64,000 nucleotides of DNA from JAADHI01 sp964451325 (GTDB lineage Bacteria; Nitrospirota; Nitrospiria; SBBL01; JAADHI01), in assembly GCA_964451325.1 (NCBI GenBank), contig CAYVHO010000001.1, forward strand, positions 282,944 to 346,943, given 5' to 3'. Below, piece after piece: positions 52,741 to 61,546 of this stretch (positions are counted from its first letter, which is position 1; each line of letters begins with the position of its first letter). Under the pieces are notes generated by a model, which had not been told where the DNA came from, searched no databases, and worked only from the letters and a program-made list of their open reading frames with translations. The position numbers and the translations under genes were made by a program.

Positions 52741-52923
52741 ATGTGGAAAGATCCAATTGTGGAGGAAGTCCGGAAAGCACGAGAAGCACATGCTGCTCAG
52801 TTTGACTACGATTTGGACGCGATTTATCGTGATCTAAAAGAACAAGAAAACAAGAGCAAAAGAAAATTTACCTCCTATCCAGCGAAACGAACCGTCCCAG
52901 TCAAAAGGGCTGGTAATGCGTGA
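52741..52923 (+). CDS. Orphan antitoxin-like protein, partner of the decayed PIN toxin
   Basis: 60 residues: WKDPIVEEVRKAREAHAAQF, then DYDLDAIYRDLKEQENKSKR and a basic tail. Small proteins starting WxDPIVEEVR with a YDLDAI segment typically follow PIN-toxin genes of the VYIETSVxS type and are thought to be their antitoxins. Its toxin is broken, so this may be a relict or a solitary antitoxin. Confidence 0.75.
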   Translation: MWKDPIVEEVRKAREAHAAQFDYDLDAIYRDLKEQENKSKRKFTSYPAKRTVPVKRAGNA

Positions 52924-53056
52924 GGATCGTATGGCTTGGTTCAAAAAACGGGGCTAACACGTCGCGTCGCTCGCCCCGGGCAGAGTATATTTTTCGGTCC
53001 TCGTTTGGAGTCGGTCGCTGGCCGGCTTAGCTTATATGTTACGGAGAAAGATGATG

Positions 53057-54562
53057 ATGAAACGGATGTTCTTTGTTGTGTTTGTGGTCTTTGGCCTTGT
53101 TTCACCGATACAGGCGGAAACGGTTGACCCTTATCCGCGTTTGTTGGCGGAAGGCATTACAAGCTTAAACCAAAAAAATCTGGCGGCAGCCCTTCGGCAA
53201 TTTAAAGCCGCGATTGCCGCCGATGCGAAAGGGGTGGAGGCGCATTATTATTTGGGCGTGACCCAGGCGCGGGCGAATAAAGACAAGGTGGCCGAAGGCC
53301 ATTTTTTAAAGGCACTTACGCTTGACCGCACCTTTCTCCCGGCGCGTCTGGACTTAGGGGTACTCTATTATCAGCTTGGAAAAGACCAACAGGCGATGGA
53401 GGCTTTTAAGGCGGTTGAGAAAATTGATCCGGGCCGCGCCCGTGTGCATTATTATCAGGGTTTGATTTTGCGACGGACTGGCAGTGCAAAAGCCTCGAGA
53501 GCCAAGCTTGAAAAAGCGGTCTCGCTGGATGCCAGTCTTGCGGGCGCGATTCGTTTTCAAAGCGCAATTTCCCATTATGAGTCCGGCGCTTTTGATTCGG
53601 CGAAGGCGGCTTTTAAAGATGTTTTGAGCCTTTCGCCCAACCAGGATTTGGCTGAAACGGCCCGCGGATTTATCAACAAGATTGATACCGCCGCCGCAGG
53701 ACAAAAACCCTGGGCATTCAGCATGTCCCTTGGTTTTCAATACGATGATAATGTGGTCTTGGATTCAGTGGGATTCTCTCAAAAAGACGACTTTGTGGCC
53801 CTCGTATATTTGCAGGGCAAGTACGAGTGGTTAAAAAAAGACCATTGGCGCAGTGATGTGGAATACAGTTTTTATCAAAATCAATATTTTGAAAACAGTT
53901 TGACTGACTTTAATATCCAGGATCAGCATCTCTCTTTGGGGGCCTATCGTCAGCTTGGCATGAATGAAGTGGGGCTGCTTTACACCTTTCAATATGCGAC
54001 GCTTGATTATAAGGGTTATATGATGGCCCACAGCATTGGCCCCCAATTTCGTTGGATGCATTCCGAGCTGCATTTTACTGAAATCGACTATCGTTACGGC
54101 ATGAAGGATTTTGATAATCTAAATCGCTTTCCATCGAATGATGCACGCGATGTAGATACGCATCAGCTGGGTGTGGCGCATACACATTTGTTTGGCGAAA
54201 AGGGCAAAGCGTATTGGGGCTACCGCTTTGAAAAAGAAGATGCGGGAAGCACTCCCTCAGAAGATGATTGGACCTACGACGGGCATGAAATTAAGTTGGG
54301 GCTTGTGATCCCACCCTGGCGGCAATGGGGGCTTTCGCTGGAAGCCAGCGCAGCGCGGCGCGATTACAGTAATTCTAATGAGCAGGAAGTCGGAACAAGC
54401 CGAGAAGACGATGACTTGCTCTTTGTCGCCGTGTTATCCCATCCGATGACGGAACACACACAAATTTCAGCGCAGTATCTTTATCAGCAAAATGACTCCA
54501 ATATCGCCATTTACGACTACGATCGCAATATCATCGGATTGATTGTGACGGCAGCTTATTGA
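53057..54562 (+). CDS. TPR plus outer-membrane beta-barrel protein with Slam-like architecture
   Basis: About 501 residues; ATG 53057 (ATGs at 53051 and 53054 also possible, all after GGAGAAAG) gives the signal peptide MKRMFFVVFVVFGLVSPIQA. TPRs fill about 28-215 (VEAHYYLGVTQARANKDKVA, LPARLDLGVLYYQLGKDQQA). From about residue 222 the sequence alternates in strands rich in Tyr, Trp and Phe (WAFSMSLGFQYDDNVVLDS) to the final Tyr of IVTAAY, the outer-membrane barrel signature. An N-terminal TPR with a C-terminal barrel near 500 residues is the plan of Slam, which moves lipoproteins to the outer surface. It follows the giant lipoprotein gene, a plausible client. Family membership is inferred from layout only. 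Confidence 0.78.
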   Translation: MKRMFFVVFVVFGLVSPIQAETVDPYPRLLAEGITSLNQKNLAAALRQFKAAIAADAKGVEAHYYLGVTQARANKDKVAEGHFLKALTLDRTFLPARLDLGVLYYQLGKDQQAMEAFKAVEKIDPGRARVHYYQGLILRRTGSAKASRAKLEKAVSLDASLAGAIRFQSAISHYESGAFDSAKAAFKDVLSLSPNQDLAETARGFINKIDTAAAGQKPWAFSMSLGFQYDDNVVLDSVGFSQKDDFVALVYLQGKYEWLKKDHWRSDVEYSFYQNQYFENSLTDFNIQDQHLSLGAYRQLGMNEVGLLYTFQYATLDYKGYMMAHSIGPQFRWMHSELHFTEIDYRYGMKDFDNLNRFPSNDARDVDTHQLGVAHTHLFGEKGKAYWGYRFEKEDAGSTPSEDDWTYDGHEIKLGLVIPPWRQWGLSLEASAARRDYSNSNEQEVGTSREDDDLLFVAVLSHPMTEHTQISAQYLYQQNDSNIAIYDYDRNIIGLIVTAAY

Positions 54563-54576
54563 AAAGAACGATTATT

Positions 54577-54900
54577 TCAACGGAGACCGAGTTGTAACTT
54601 GATGACTTGTTCTAAGGTTTCCATCTCAAAGCGTGTCAATCTGCCGATTTTTTCTGACATTCTCAGTTTACTCACGGTCGTCAGTTGATCCGCCATGGCT
54701 TTTTTTTGTTTTTTGTCAATGACGATGAAGGCTTCACTTGGAAAAAGCTTCGACGTGTTTGATGTGAGCGGGACGACCTGAACACGGTTTAGGTATTTGT
54801 TGGATGAGTCATTGCTGACGATGACCGCCGGGCGTCTCTTCTTAATTTCCCCCCCAAGGGAAGGGTTAAAGTTCACCCACCAGAGTTCACCGCGTTTCAT
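54577..54900 (-). CDS. mazF: MazF/PemK-type endoribonuclease toxin
   Basis: 107 residues from ATG 54900 (MKRGELWWVNFNPSLGGEIK). The family motifs RPAVIVSND, VQVVPLTSN and MADQLTTVSKLRM are intact. It should be an mRNA interferase. The start lies inside the end of the antitoxin gene (14-bp overlap). Confidence 0.92.
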   Translation of the reverse strand: MKRGELWWVNFNPSLGGEIKKRRPAVIVSNDSSNKYLNRVQVVPLTSNTSKLFPSEAFIVIDKKQKKAMADQLTTVSKLRMSEKIGRLTRFEMETLEQVIKLQLGLR

Positions 54901-55117
54901 CGGCCACATCTGCAATCATTTCCTCGGCCCATATTTCCGCTTGTTCTTCTCTTTTTTCATCACTTGCGAGTTCCTGGTAAGCCGAATCAAGATTCTTTTT
55001 CAGGACATGTGGCCGAACGAGGTCTTCTATAAAGCTGCTAATATGTCCTCGACCGATGACCTGATGCAGTCCCTTGTAGACCGCTTCATCCACTGTGATG
55101 GTTAATTTCTTGTGCAT
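54887..55117 (-). CDS. Antitoxin of the MazF-type toxin (ribbon-helix-helix type)
   Basis: 76 residues. KKLTITVDEAVYKGLHQVIG is a beta strand followed by helices as in ribbon-helix-helix repressors; the C-terminal acidic region (EIWAEEMIADVADE) likely masks the toxin. AGGAGAACAC precedes ATG 55117. An operator-like palindrome lies just upstream. Confidence 0.85.
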   Translation of the reverse strand: MHKKLTITVDEAVYKGLHQVIGRGHISSFIEDLVRPHVLKKNLDSAYQELASDEKREEQAEIWAEEMIADVADETR

Positions 55118-55130
55118 ATGTGTTCTCCTG

Positions 55131-55150
55131 ATACGTGTTTTTATACGTAT
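55131..55150 (-). promoter_or_regulatory. Operator-like palindrome upstream of the mazEF-type operon
   Basis: ATACGT (55131-55136) and ACGTAT (55145-55150) form inverted half-sites 14 bp before the antitoxin start. AT-rich -10-like sequence lies next to it on the minus strand. This suits autoregulation by the antitoxin. Confidence 0.5.
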
Positions 55151-55162
55151 ATATTATCATAA

Positions 55163-55903
55163 TTACTCCCGTTTGTACCAGAACCAGCAGAGTGTTTTTG
55201 AGTAGACGAGAAAAGGAAAAAAGAGACAAGTGAGGGTTGCAAAAAACACACGACCGGGTTTGTCCAGTTTTCGTGCTGAAGTGATGACGGGATGCTCTGG
55301 AATCATCTCAAAAGATCGTTTGTGTTTTTTTCCCCATTTTTTAAGATCTGATGAAAGTTTGATTTCTTCTGCGGCGTAGAGCTTTTCACTAAATCCTCCA
55401 ATATCCTCAAAGGCATCCCGCCGACAGTAAATAAAACTCCCGGCTGCAAGCTTAAAATAGAGCGAAATCGCCGTCCATGCGCCCAGCACTAGTTTTGCGT
55501 AAGGCCCGGTCGTCCGATCAAAGGTAATGGTGGTGCCACCGCCACAGCGCCCGTCGTCGAGTTTTTGAAGGGCGCTCTCTAACAGCTCTTTTGGGATGTG
55601 GGTGTCTGCATCTAAAAAAATGAAATAATCGCTCAAGGCGATACGCGCCCCTGCATTACGGGCGCGTGAGATTTGATTAATGGCCTCAAAGGTGAGCCGT
55701 GCGCCCTGTGTTCTTGCGATCTCAGCCGTCAGGTCGTTTGAATTATTATCCACCACAATAATTTCGCCCGGAAGGGCAATGGTCTGCATGATCTTTTGTA
55801 GTTTTTGAAGGGTCTGGGGCAGCCACTTTTCTTCGTTATAAGCGGGAATGATGACGGAGTAGTGGGGGGTACTGGTGTTTTGTGTTATGTTTTGGAAAGA
55901 CAT
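55163..55903 (-). CDS. Family 2 glycosyltransferase
   Basis: 246 residues. The GT-A fold start SVIIPAYNEEKWLPQTL is followed by the nucleotide-sugar-binding IIVVDNNSNDLTAEIA and the metal-binding YFIFLDADTHIP. A C-terminal hydrophobic stretch (VFFATLTCLFFPFLVYSKTL) suggests membrane association. Substrate is unknown; it may act on a lipid-linked or surface glycan. It stands alone on the minus strand, 46 bp from the antitoxin gene. Confidence 0.9.
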   Translation of the reverse strand: MSFQNITQNTSTPHYSVIIPAYNEEKWLPQTLQKLQKIMQTIALPGEIIVVDNNSNDLTAEIARTQGARLTFEAINQISRARNAGARIALSDYFIFLDADTHIPKELLESALQKLDDGRCGGGTTITFDRTTGPYAKLVLGAWTAISLYFKLAAGSFIYCRRDAFEDIGGFSEKLYAAEEIKLSSDLKKWGKKHKRSFEMIPEHPVITSARKLDKPGRVFFATLTCLFFPFLVYSKTLCWFWYKRE

Positions 55904-56102
55904 CGTCTTTTGAGCTTAGTGTAATGAGAGCATGTCGTCAATCTGAGGTATATTGTTTGCCATGTTGACCGGATATCGCTTGGATGATACCTTTATTTAC
56001 GTGATAAATCCGTCCCGAGTACCTATCCCAAATCAATTATTTTTATACTATTTATAGAGAGGCCTCACAATGAGCAAGCTAAAAGAAAGAGGAGAATCCG
56101 GC

Positions 56103-57587
56103 ATGAGCCATTTGCGTAGACAAACAGAGTTAATTTTCATGACGGTTGTTGTTCTGACCTTTTCGATGGCCCCAGCGGTCTTGGCAGGGGAGTGGCAAAT
56201 TATTGGGCCACGGGCTTTAGGCATGGGCGGGGCGGGTGTTGCCGTTGCAAATGATTCTACCGCGAGCTATTGGAATCCGGCTGCATTTGGATTTTTTAAT
56301 GGGCCTGAAGATGATTATTATGGCAAGCGAAGATGGAGTTCAACCGTGGCCGGGGCGGGCATTGGTGCAAAGCTCCATAATGATTTTGGAGACACCATCC
56401 GTCAGGTGACGGACATCGATTTTGATGGCATTGACGATAATAATATTTCTGCCGACAAAGTTTCTGATTTTATCGGGCTTTTAGATGGGCTGGAGGGGTT
56501 TAGAGGCCAAGAGAATAAGATTGCAACCGTGAGTGGAAATGGCCGTTTTGGCATACAGTCGGGGAATTTTGGTTTTGCAGGCAATGTCTTTCTGGATGTA
56601 ACGGCCATTCCGAATTTCGATCTTGAGAACCTTGGCCCGGACAATACCGCAGTATTTACGATTGCCGATTTTACCGATCCAAATAACTTGGGTTGTCCTA
56701 CATGTAGCACCGCGAATACCAATGGGGTTACTGTTTTGACAACGGCTCAGGTGAATAGTCTCAATACGCAACTCCCGACAAGCTGGACCCAGGCCGAAAG
56801 AAATGGTTACATCAACGCGATTGATAATGGTCTTGCTCAAGCGGGACAGACTGTCCCTGCAGATATCGTGGATCAGGCCGTGGGTGCAGCAACTTTGGCC
56901 AATGCCGCGGTGGGTGGGGGTGCACTTTCTCAAAATACCTCAAGTCTTCGTTTTGTGGGGATGGCCCTGTTTGAGGTGCCTTTGACCTATGGGCGTGCAT
57001 TTTCAGAAAATCTATCCATAGGTGGAAATCTGAAGTACATGCGGGCACGCATTTATGATGTCAACATCGATATTTTGAATCAGGATTTTGGGGATGCATT
57101 GGATGATGCACTGGACAACTATCAAGAGGATAGTAATTTTGGGATTGATTTGGGCGCGCTCTATCGTGTGGGAGATACATTTCGGGTGGGCCTTGTGGGT
57201 AGAAACCTGAATGCGCCTAAATTTGGCAACTTTAAAGAAGAGGCGCAAATCCGGACGGGTATTGCGTATCAGCCCAATCGGATGTTTACTTTTGCTGCGG
57301 ACTTGGATTTGACAAAAAATGATATCAGTGTGGGCAGTCGTTTAAAGTCCCAGAATGTGGGTGTCGGTCTGGAGCTGGATCTGATCTTTCTTCAACTCAG
57401 AGGGGGCGCTTACAAAAACATGGCCGAAAATGATATTGGGCTTGTTTATACTGCGGGGCTTGGTGTGAACCTTTGGTTGGTTAATCTCGATATTGGTGCA
57501 TCTATGTCAAAAGACAGTACAAATCTTGATGGGGATGATATTCCTGAAGAAGCGCGTGCCGAGTTTGCGCTTTCCATGCTTTTTTGA
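56103..57587 (+). CDS. TraF-like (TraF_2) outer-membrane beta-barrel protein
   Basis: 494 residues from ATG 56103, chosen because AGGAG lies eight bases upstream; an ATG at 56070 is also possible. The signal peptide ends AVLAGEWQ. The mature start IIGPRALGMGGAGVAVANDS ... SYWNPAAFG is the hallmark of the TraF_2/FadL-like family often labelled conjugal transfer protein TraF. The rest is beta-rich and the C-terminus (FALSMLF) ends in Phe. No conjugation genes are nearby, so a transfer role is unlikely; it is better seen as an outer-membrane protein of unknown function. Confidence 0.8.
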   Translation: MSHLRRQTELIFMTVVVLTFSMAPAVLAGEWQIIGPRALGMGGAGVAVANDSTASYWNPAAFGFFNGPEDDYYGKRRWSSTVAGAGIGAKLHNDFGDTIRQVTDIDFDGIDDNNISADKVSDFIGLLDGLEGFRGQENKIATVSGNGRFGIQSGNFGFAGNVFLDVTAIPNFDLENLGPDNTAVFTIADFTDPNNLGCPTCSTANTNGVTVLTTAQVNSLNTQLPTSWTQAERNGYINAIDNGLAQAGQTVPADIVDQAVGAATLANAAVGGGALSQNTSSLRFVGMALFEVPLTYGRAFSENLSIGGNLKYMRARIYDVNIDILNQDFGDALDDALDNYQEDSNFGIDLGALYRVGDTFRVGLVGRNLNAPKFGNFKEEAQIRTGIAYQPNRMFTFAADLDLTKNDISVGSRLKSQNVGVGLELDLIFLQLRGGAYKNMAENDIGLVYTAGLGVNLWLVNLDIGASMSKDSTNLDGDDIPEEARAEFALSMLF

Positions 57588-57633
57588 CAGAAGCCAGGGG
57601 ATTCCGTTATGATTCTCGCTTTTGGAGTGTCTC

Positions 57634-57930
57634 ATGTCCTCAAAAGCAGCCCAGGAAAAATCAGCCCAGATTGCGATTATTCTCTCTGGGGTTTTTCCCG
57701 GCGTCGGTCAGTTTTATGTCGGTGATATGGCGAAAGGGGCGATTTTTTTTATCGCGTCTGTGGTCTTAGATGTCTATCTCTTACCTGAAGGCTATTATGC
57801 CATCATTCAGGGGAAAATCCCGTTGACCCTGGAACTTTATCTTCGCATTCTTGTCTTGGTGCTCTTTCGTGTCGCCGCCGTTTTAGATGCCGAGCGTTCC
57901 GTTCGTCGTTTGAATAAAGCCCTTCGTTAG
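57634..57930 (+). CDS. Small membrane protein, TM2-like
   Basis: 98 residues from ATG 57634. SGVFPGVGQFYVGDMAKGAI contains the PG-x-GQFY-x-G motif typical of TM2 and related small membrane proteins, followed by two further hydrophobic stretches (FFIASVVLDVYLL; RILVLVLFRVAAVLD). Function unknown. It lies 46 bp after the TraF-like gene. Confidence 0.7.
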   Translation: MSSKAAQEKSAQIAIILSGVFPGVGQFYVGDMAKGAIFFIASVVLDVYLLPEGYYAIIQGKIPLTLELYLRILVLVLFRVAAVLDAERSVRRLNKALR

Positions 57931-58038
57931 CGGATTAGACGAAAGATTTTCCGGTCTTTATTCTCAAAAACAATGTGATAGATCTTGCCGAATGAAGCAT
58001 GGCCTACTTATACTTAATGAGAGGTTCCTTAAAAGCAT

Positions 58039-58221
58039 ATGGATCAACTACAAAAGCTTCAAGGTAAGGCCGTGACACTTTCATATGAGGGCATGCGGTA
58101 TACCGGAAAGTTGCTCGGAGCCGATGAAACACAGATTTATTTGCAAACGCGCAGTGGTCACGTGGCTTTGCCGCTTTCGGGTGTTTCTGATGTTCGGGCC
58201 TTGCCGCAGCAGAAGGCTTAG
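58039..58221 (+). CDS. Small protein, 60 residues, upstream of the M50 protease
   Basis: A compact beta-rich protein (GKAVTLSYEGMRYTGKLLGA, LQTRSGHVALPLSGVSDV) suggestive of an Sm-like or small-barrel fold. No signal peptide. It ends directly before the protease gene, so they are probably co-translated. No family is recognised. Confidence 0.65.
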   Translation: MDQLQKLQGKAVTLSYEGMRYTGKLLGADETQIYLQTRSGHVALPLSGVSDVRALPQQKA

Positions 58222-58224
58222 TTG

Positions 58225-59259
58225 ATGTCCTCCGATGAACAAAACCCCATAGAATCCGACCCTGTTTTTCCAAAATCGCCACCAGTAGATTTAAGTGACA
58301 CAGCCTCTAAGGGGCATACCGTAATTCCAGAAATAACAGTGCCACTTCCCCCAAAGCCTTTTGGTCCCGAAGATCCCTTTTCTGAAGAAGCAGGTTATCG
58401 GCCCATTGAAAATAAAAAACGTCCCGCGTTTGTGCTTCCGATTATTCTTTTTTTGCTCACGGTTCTGACGACACTGGCTGCAGGTGCGATGCAGGAAGGG
58501 GTGAATCCTTTTCGAGATCCGGCGGAATTGTGGGTGGGTTTTCCTTTTGCCGTGACCCTGCTCCTCATTTTATTTTGCCACGAGATGGGTCACTATCTGA
58601 CGGCAAAGCGCTATGGTGTGAATGTCACGTTGCCCTATTTTATTCCCGGCCCCTGGTTTCCTTTTGGGATTGGAACCTTTGGTGCGTTTATTCGTATTAA
58701 ATCGCCCATTTACAAAAAAGTGGCTTTACTGGATATTGGTGCGGCAGGACCGATTGCCGGTTTTGTTGTCTCTATTTTTGCGGTGGCAATTGGCTTACAG
58801 TCTTCAGAAATTGTTCCCATAGCGCATGGCATGGGAACAATTCAACTGGGTGATCCTTTGATTTTTTCGCTCATTACCAGTGTCTTGGGGAAAACCCCGC
58901 CAGAAGGGTACGACATTGCACTCAACTCCATCGCCTTTGCGGGTTGGATTGGTTTTTTTGTGACGATGCTCAACTTACTTCCCATAGGCCAATTGGATGG
59001 GGGGCATATTATTTTTGCCTTGTTGGGACGAAAACACCGCTATATTTCGATGGCGATGATTGTGACTCTGGTCATGCTGGCGATAGATGGATGGTGGGGT
59101 TGGTATCTTTGGGCCGTTTTGACCGCATTGATGGGGGTCAATCATCCCCCTGTTGTCGATGGCCCGGTGCCCTTGGATTTTAAACATCGCATGGTCGCCC
59201 TGGCTTCTTTCCTTATTTTTATACTGACGTTTATGCCACACCCGATTATGGTGAGCTGA
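58225..59259 (+). CDS. M50/site-2-type intramembrane metalloprotease
   Basis: 344 residues from ATG 58225 (an in-frame TTG precedes it). A Pro-rich cytoplasmic N-terminus (about 1-70) leads into several TM segments. The zinc-binding HExxH is in LLILFCHEMGHYLTAKRYG, and the second metal ligand region reads NLLPIGQLDGGHIIFAL, both typical of S2P proteases. Such enzymes cut membrane-bound regulators. The architecture with FIPGPWFPFGIGTFGAFI resembles the EGY1-like S2P group. The target is unknown. Confidence 0.9.
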   Translation: MSSDEQNPIESDPVFPKSPPVDLSDTASKGHTVIPEITVPLPPKPFGPEDPFSEEAGYRPIENKKRPAFVLPIILFLLTVLTTLAAGAMQEGVNPFRDPAELWVGFPFAVTLLLILFCHEMGHYLTAKRYGVNVTLPYFIPGPWFPFGIGTFGAFIRIKSPIYKKVALLDIGAAGPIAGFVVSIFAVAIGLQSSEIVPIAHGMGTIQLGDPLIFSLITSVLGKTPPEGYDIALNSIAFAGWIGFFVTMLNLLPIGQLDGGHIIFALLGRKHRYISMAMIVTLVMLAIDGWWGWYLWAVLTALMGVNHPPVVDGPVPLDFKHRMVALASFLIFILTFMPHPIMVS

Positions 59260-59274
59260 AGCACTGCTTAACCC

Positions 59275-60690
59275 TTATTTTGATTTTTCGATAAATTCCG
59301 CGAGATGGTATCCTGCTAAAAAGGCTGATCCCTGTGCGAGATACTCTGATTTGTGTGTATCAATCCAATAAATATTTTTAAGCCCCTTGGGCTGAAAATA
59401 GCTCAGGATGCCTTTCGTCATTTCTTTTGTTATTCCCTCCGCTGCGCCGGGCGGCAATAGGGTCTCTTCCTTGAGTTCCTGTCCATTGTCTAAGGAAGAT
59501 ACTGTCTTGATTTCTGATTCTGAAAAGGGGATGAGCCAGTGCAGGCGTTTTAGGAGACTCTCACGCAGTTTTTGGGTATCAATGTCCGAGGCAGTAATAT
59601 TTTCACGGATCAGGATTGAAACCGCCATCAACGATTGATCTGAAGTTTCGGCTATTTCCGCCGATACGCTGTCTTGATTAAGCCGAAGCACAATGAGGTT
59701 TTTGAGGTTTTTCGGAGGTTTTTCGTCCCATGTCATCACCAGAGCCGCTTGCATGGGAGAAGGAATCAATTTCCTAGGAATGCTGAAATAAAAATTCAAG
59801 GTTTTTCGGTCTGAGGGTGCAGCAACAATAAAATGATCCGCTTTTAAAATCGTGCCGTCGGATAAGCTGATCCCCACGACGCGTTTTTGTTCTATTTCAT
59901 ACTTTGAAATGCCCCGTGTTTTTAGGATTTTTCCCCCTTTCGTTTGAATGAGACTCTGAAAAAAATGCTGAATCGTGGCATCCCCGTCGCGCATACGAAT
60001 ACCGCCCCGTTGAAGTCCTGAAAAGAGTTGAATCATTTCAAAGGCTGAGACTGCTTCCATGGGTTTTTTGAAGGCAAACAAAAAAAGCAGCTTGAAATAG
60101 TCCAGCACGTTTGTTTTGAACTTAAGGGGCTCGATCATCTCAAAGGCCTTCTTTTTTTGTTGCTGGAGAATGGCCTGTGACATATCGAGTTGTTTTTTCC
60201 ACTGATTGATACGCTCGGCCATACCTTCGACCTCGAGTTGTTGAAATTGACCTAAGCTGGGATAAAAATAAGCCGCTTCTCTTGAAATTTGATCAAAGAG
60301 TGTTTTTAGTTTTTGGGCTTGGGCGGGAAATTCTCTTTTGATTTCGTCAAAATAGCGTTCTTCATCGGAAAAGAGGCTGAGGCGGTGTTTGTTTAAAACG
60401 AGCTGCAGTAGCGGTGAAACTTTCTGGAAAGAAAAGCCTTTTTTCTGCAGACTTGGAATAGGGTAGGCGAGCTTCGAAAAATAGCCTTCCATCGCCCCCC
60501 ACTTTTCATAACCCAAGTAGAGTAGGGGGCCACAGGAAAAATCAAAACCTGCGTCATGGATTTTTGCTTCGCTCGGCGTACTTGTATCGAGCAGAAGCAC
60601 GCGTTTCCCTTTTTTGAGGAGGGCTGCGGCTGCGGTCAGTGAGATGAGTCCTGTGCCAACAAAAACAGCATGATAATACTGATCAGGCAT
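59275..60690 (-). CDS. FAD-dependent amine oxidase/phytoene desaturase-like protein
   Basis: 471 residues. The N-terminal nucleotide-binding motif is AVFVGTGLISLTAAAALLKK with the acidic end LLLDTS. A central region (GGIRMRDGDATIQHFFQSLI) resembles the substrate-domain motif of the carotenoid desaturase/amine oxidase superfamily, and the C-terminal GSAFLAGYHLAEFI matches the FAD-contact motif. No partner genes for carotenoid synthesis are present, so the substrate is open. Confidence 0.78.
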   Translation of the reverse strand: MPDQYYHAVFVGTGLISLTAAAALLKKGKRVLLLDTSTPSEAKIHDAGFDFSCGPLLYLGYEKWGAMEGYFSKLAYPIPSLQKKGFSFQKVSPLLQLVLNKHRLSLFSDEERYFDEIKREFPAQAQKLKTLFDQISREAAYFYPSLGQFQQLEVEGMAERINQWKKQLDMSQAILQQQKKKAFEMIEPLKFKTNVLDYFKLLFLFAFKKPMEAVSAFEMIQLFSGLQRGGIRMRDGDATIQHFFQSLIQTKGGKILKTRGISKYEIEQKRVVGISLSDGTILKADHFIVAAPSDRKTLNFYFSIPRKLIPSPMQAALVMTWDEKPPKNLKNLIVLRLNQDSVSAEIAETSDQSLMAVSILIRENITASDIDTQKLRESLLKRLHWLIPFSESEIKTVSSLDNGQELKEETLLPPGAAEGITKEMTKGILSYFQPKGLKNIYWIDTHKSEYLAQGSAFLAGYHLAEFIEKSK

Positions 60691-60754
60691 CGGGACAGGA
60701 ATTTACCTCAGATATGGGAGCATGAATTAACGAGTCCCTTAATCAAGAAGTGCC

Positions 60755-61153
60755 TTAAGCAAAGAAAAAGGAAATTTCGGTGGCTGCGTTTTCTTTAGAA
60801 TCGGAACCATGAACCGCATTTGCGTCGATGCTTTCGGCAAAGTCTGCTCGGATGGTACCTTTTTCGGCTTCTTTTGGGTTGGTTGCACCCATTAAAGCAC
60901 GGTTTTTTGCAACGGCATCTTCTCCCTCAAGGGCCATGACAAGGCAAGGGCCTGAGCACATGAAGCGAACAAGATCATCAAAAAAAGGCATGGCCTGATG
61001 GACTTTATAAAAGCCGCTGGCGCGTTCTTTTGTTAAGGTTTCCATTTTGGCTTCGATGATTTTAAGCCCCGCGCCTTCAAAACGTGTGATGATGGCACCA
61101 ATGACATTTTTTTCAACGGCGTCCGGTTTGATGATCGATAATGTGCGTTCCAA
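60755..61153 (-). CDS. ndk: Nucleoside diphosphate kinase
   Basis: 132 residues, slightly shorter than the usual 140. ERTLSIIKPDAVEKNVIGAI and the active-site His in NAVHGSDSKENAATEISFFF are intact. It transfers gamma-phosphate between nucleotides. The start is TTG 61153 with GGAG seven bases upstream; no in-frame ATG exists nearby, so a TTG start is required. Confidence 0.95.
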   Translation of the reverse strand: MERTLSIIKPDAVEKNVIGAIITRFEGAGLKIIEAKMETLTKERASGFYKVHQAMPFFDDLVRFMCSGPCLVMALEGEDAVAKNRALMGATNPKEAEKGTIRADFAESIDANAVHGSDSKENAATEISFFFA

Positions 61154-61294
61154 TGTTTTGCTCCTTTATAGATAAAAAATCCTGGGTAAATCGGCGGTAA
61201 ACATAGCCGAGTCATGGGGCAATGTCAATTTTATTGAGGGATAAAAGACCGCTCGCCAAAGTAGAAAGACACACGATAAGCATCTAATAGAAGA

Positions 61295-61324
61295 TTGACG
61301 GCGGAAAAAGAAAGATGATATAAA
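61295..61324 (+). promoter_or_regulatory. Sigma-70 promoter of the tRNA-Met gene
   Basis: TTGACG (61295-61300), 18 bp, TATAAA (61319-61324), followed by GTGCCCC and the tRNA 17 bp later. Both boxes match consensus at five of six positions. Confidence 0.65.
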
Positions 61325-61341
61325 GTGCCCCGATGTTTCAT

Positions 61342-61414
61342 GGCGGCGTAGCTCAGTTGGCAGAGCAGGTGAATCATAATCACTTTGTCGGGGGTTCAAG
61401 TCCCTCCGCCGCTA
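61342..61414 (+). tRNA. tRNA-Met (anticodon CAT)
   Basis: A 73-nt cloverleaf: acceptor GGCGGCG/CGCCGCT, D arm with AGCTCAGTTGGCAGAGC, anticodon stem GGTGA/TCACT around the loop ATCATAA (anticodon CAT at 61375-61377), and T arm GGGGGTTCAAGTCCCTC. The CCA end is not encoded. It resembles elongator tRNA-Met; a tRNA-Ile(CAT) with modified C34 cannot be excluded by eye. Confidence 0.9.
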
Positions 61415-61546
61415 CGATTAATCTCAATCGCTTCCCTGCCTGCTCTTTCTGTTGATCTTATTTCAGCACTTGATTATACTCCGCACCTGCACGGTATTGT
61501 TTTTTATCTTGCTTTTTTTTTAATTTTTTACGTGGTAAAACATTTA

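Noticed and set aside
56103..57587. Conjugation system suggested by the TraF-like name
   Set aside because: No pilus, relaxase or coupling-protein genes are nearby; the family name is historical and the protein looks like an outer-membrane barrel.
61385..61546. Earlier start of the secretin-like lipoprotein
   Set aside because: It would begin inside the tRNA gene and place extra sequence before a good lipoprotein signal at 61547.
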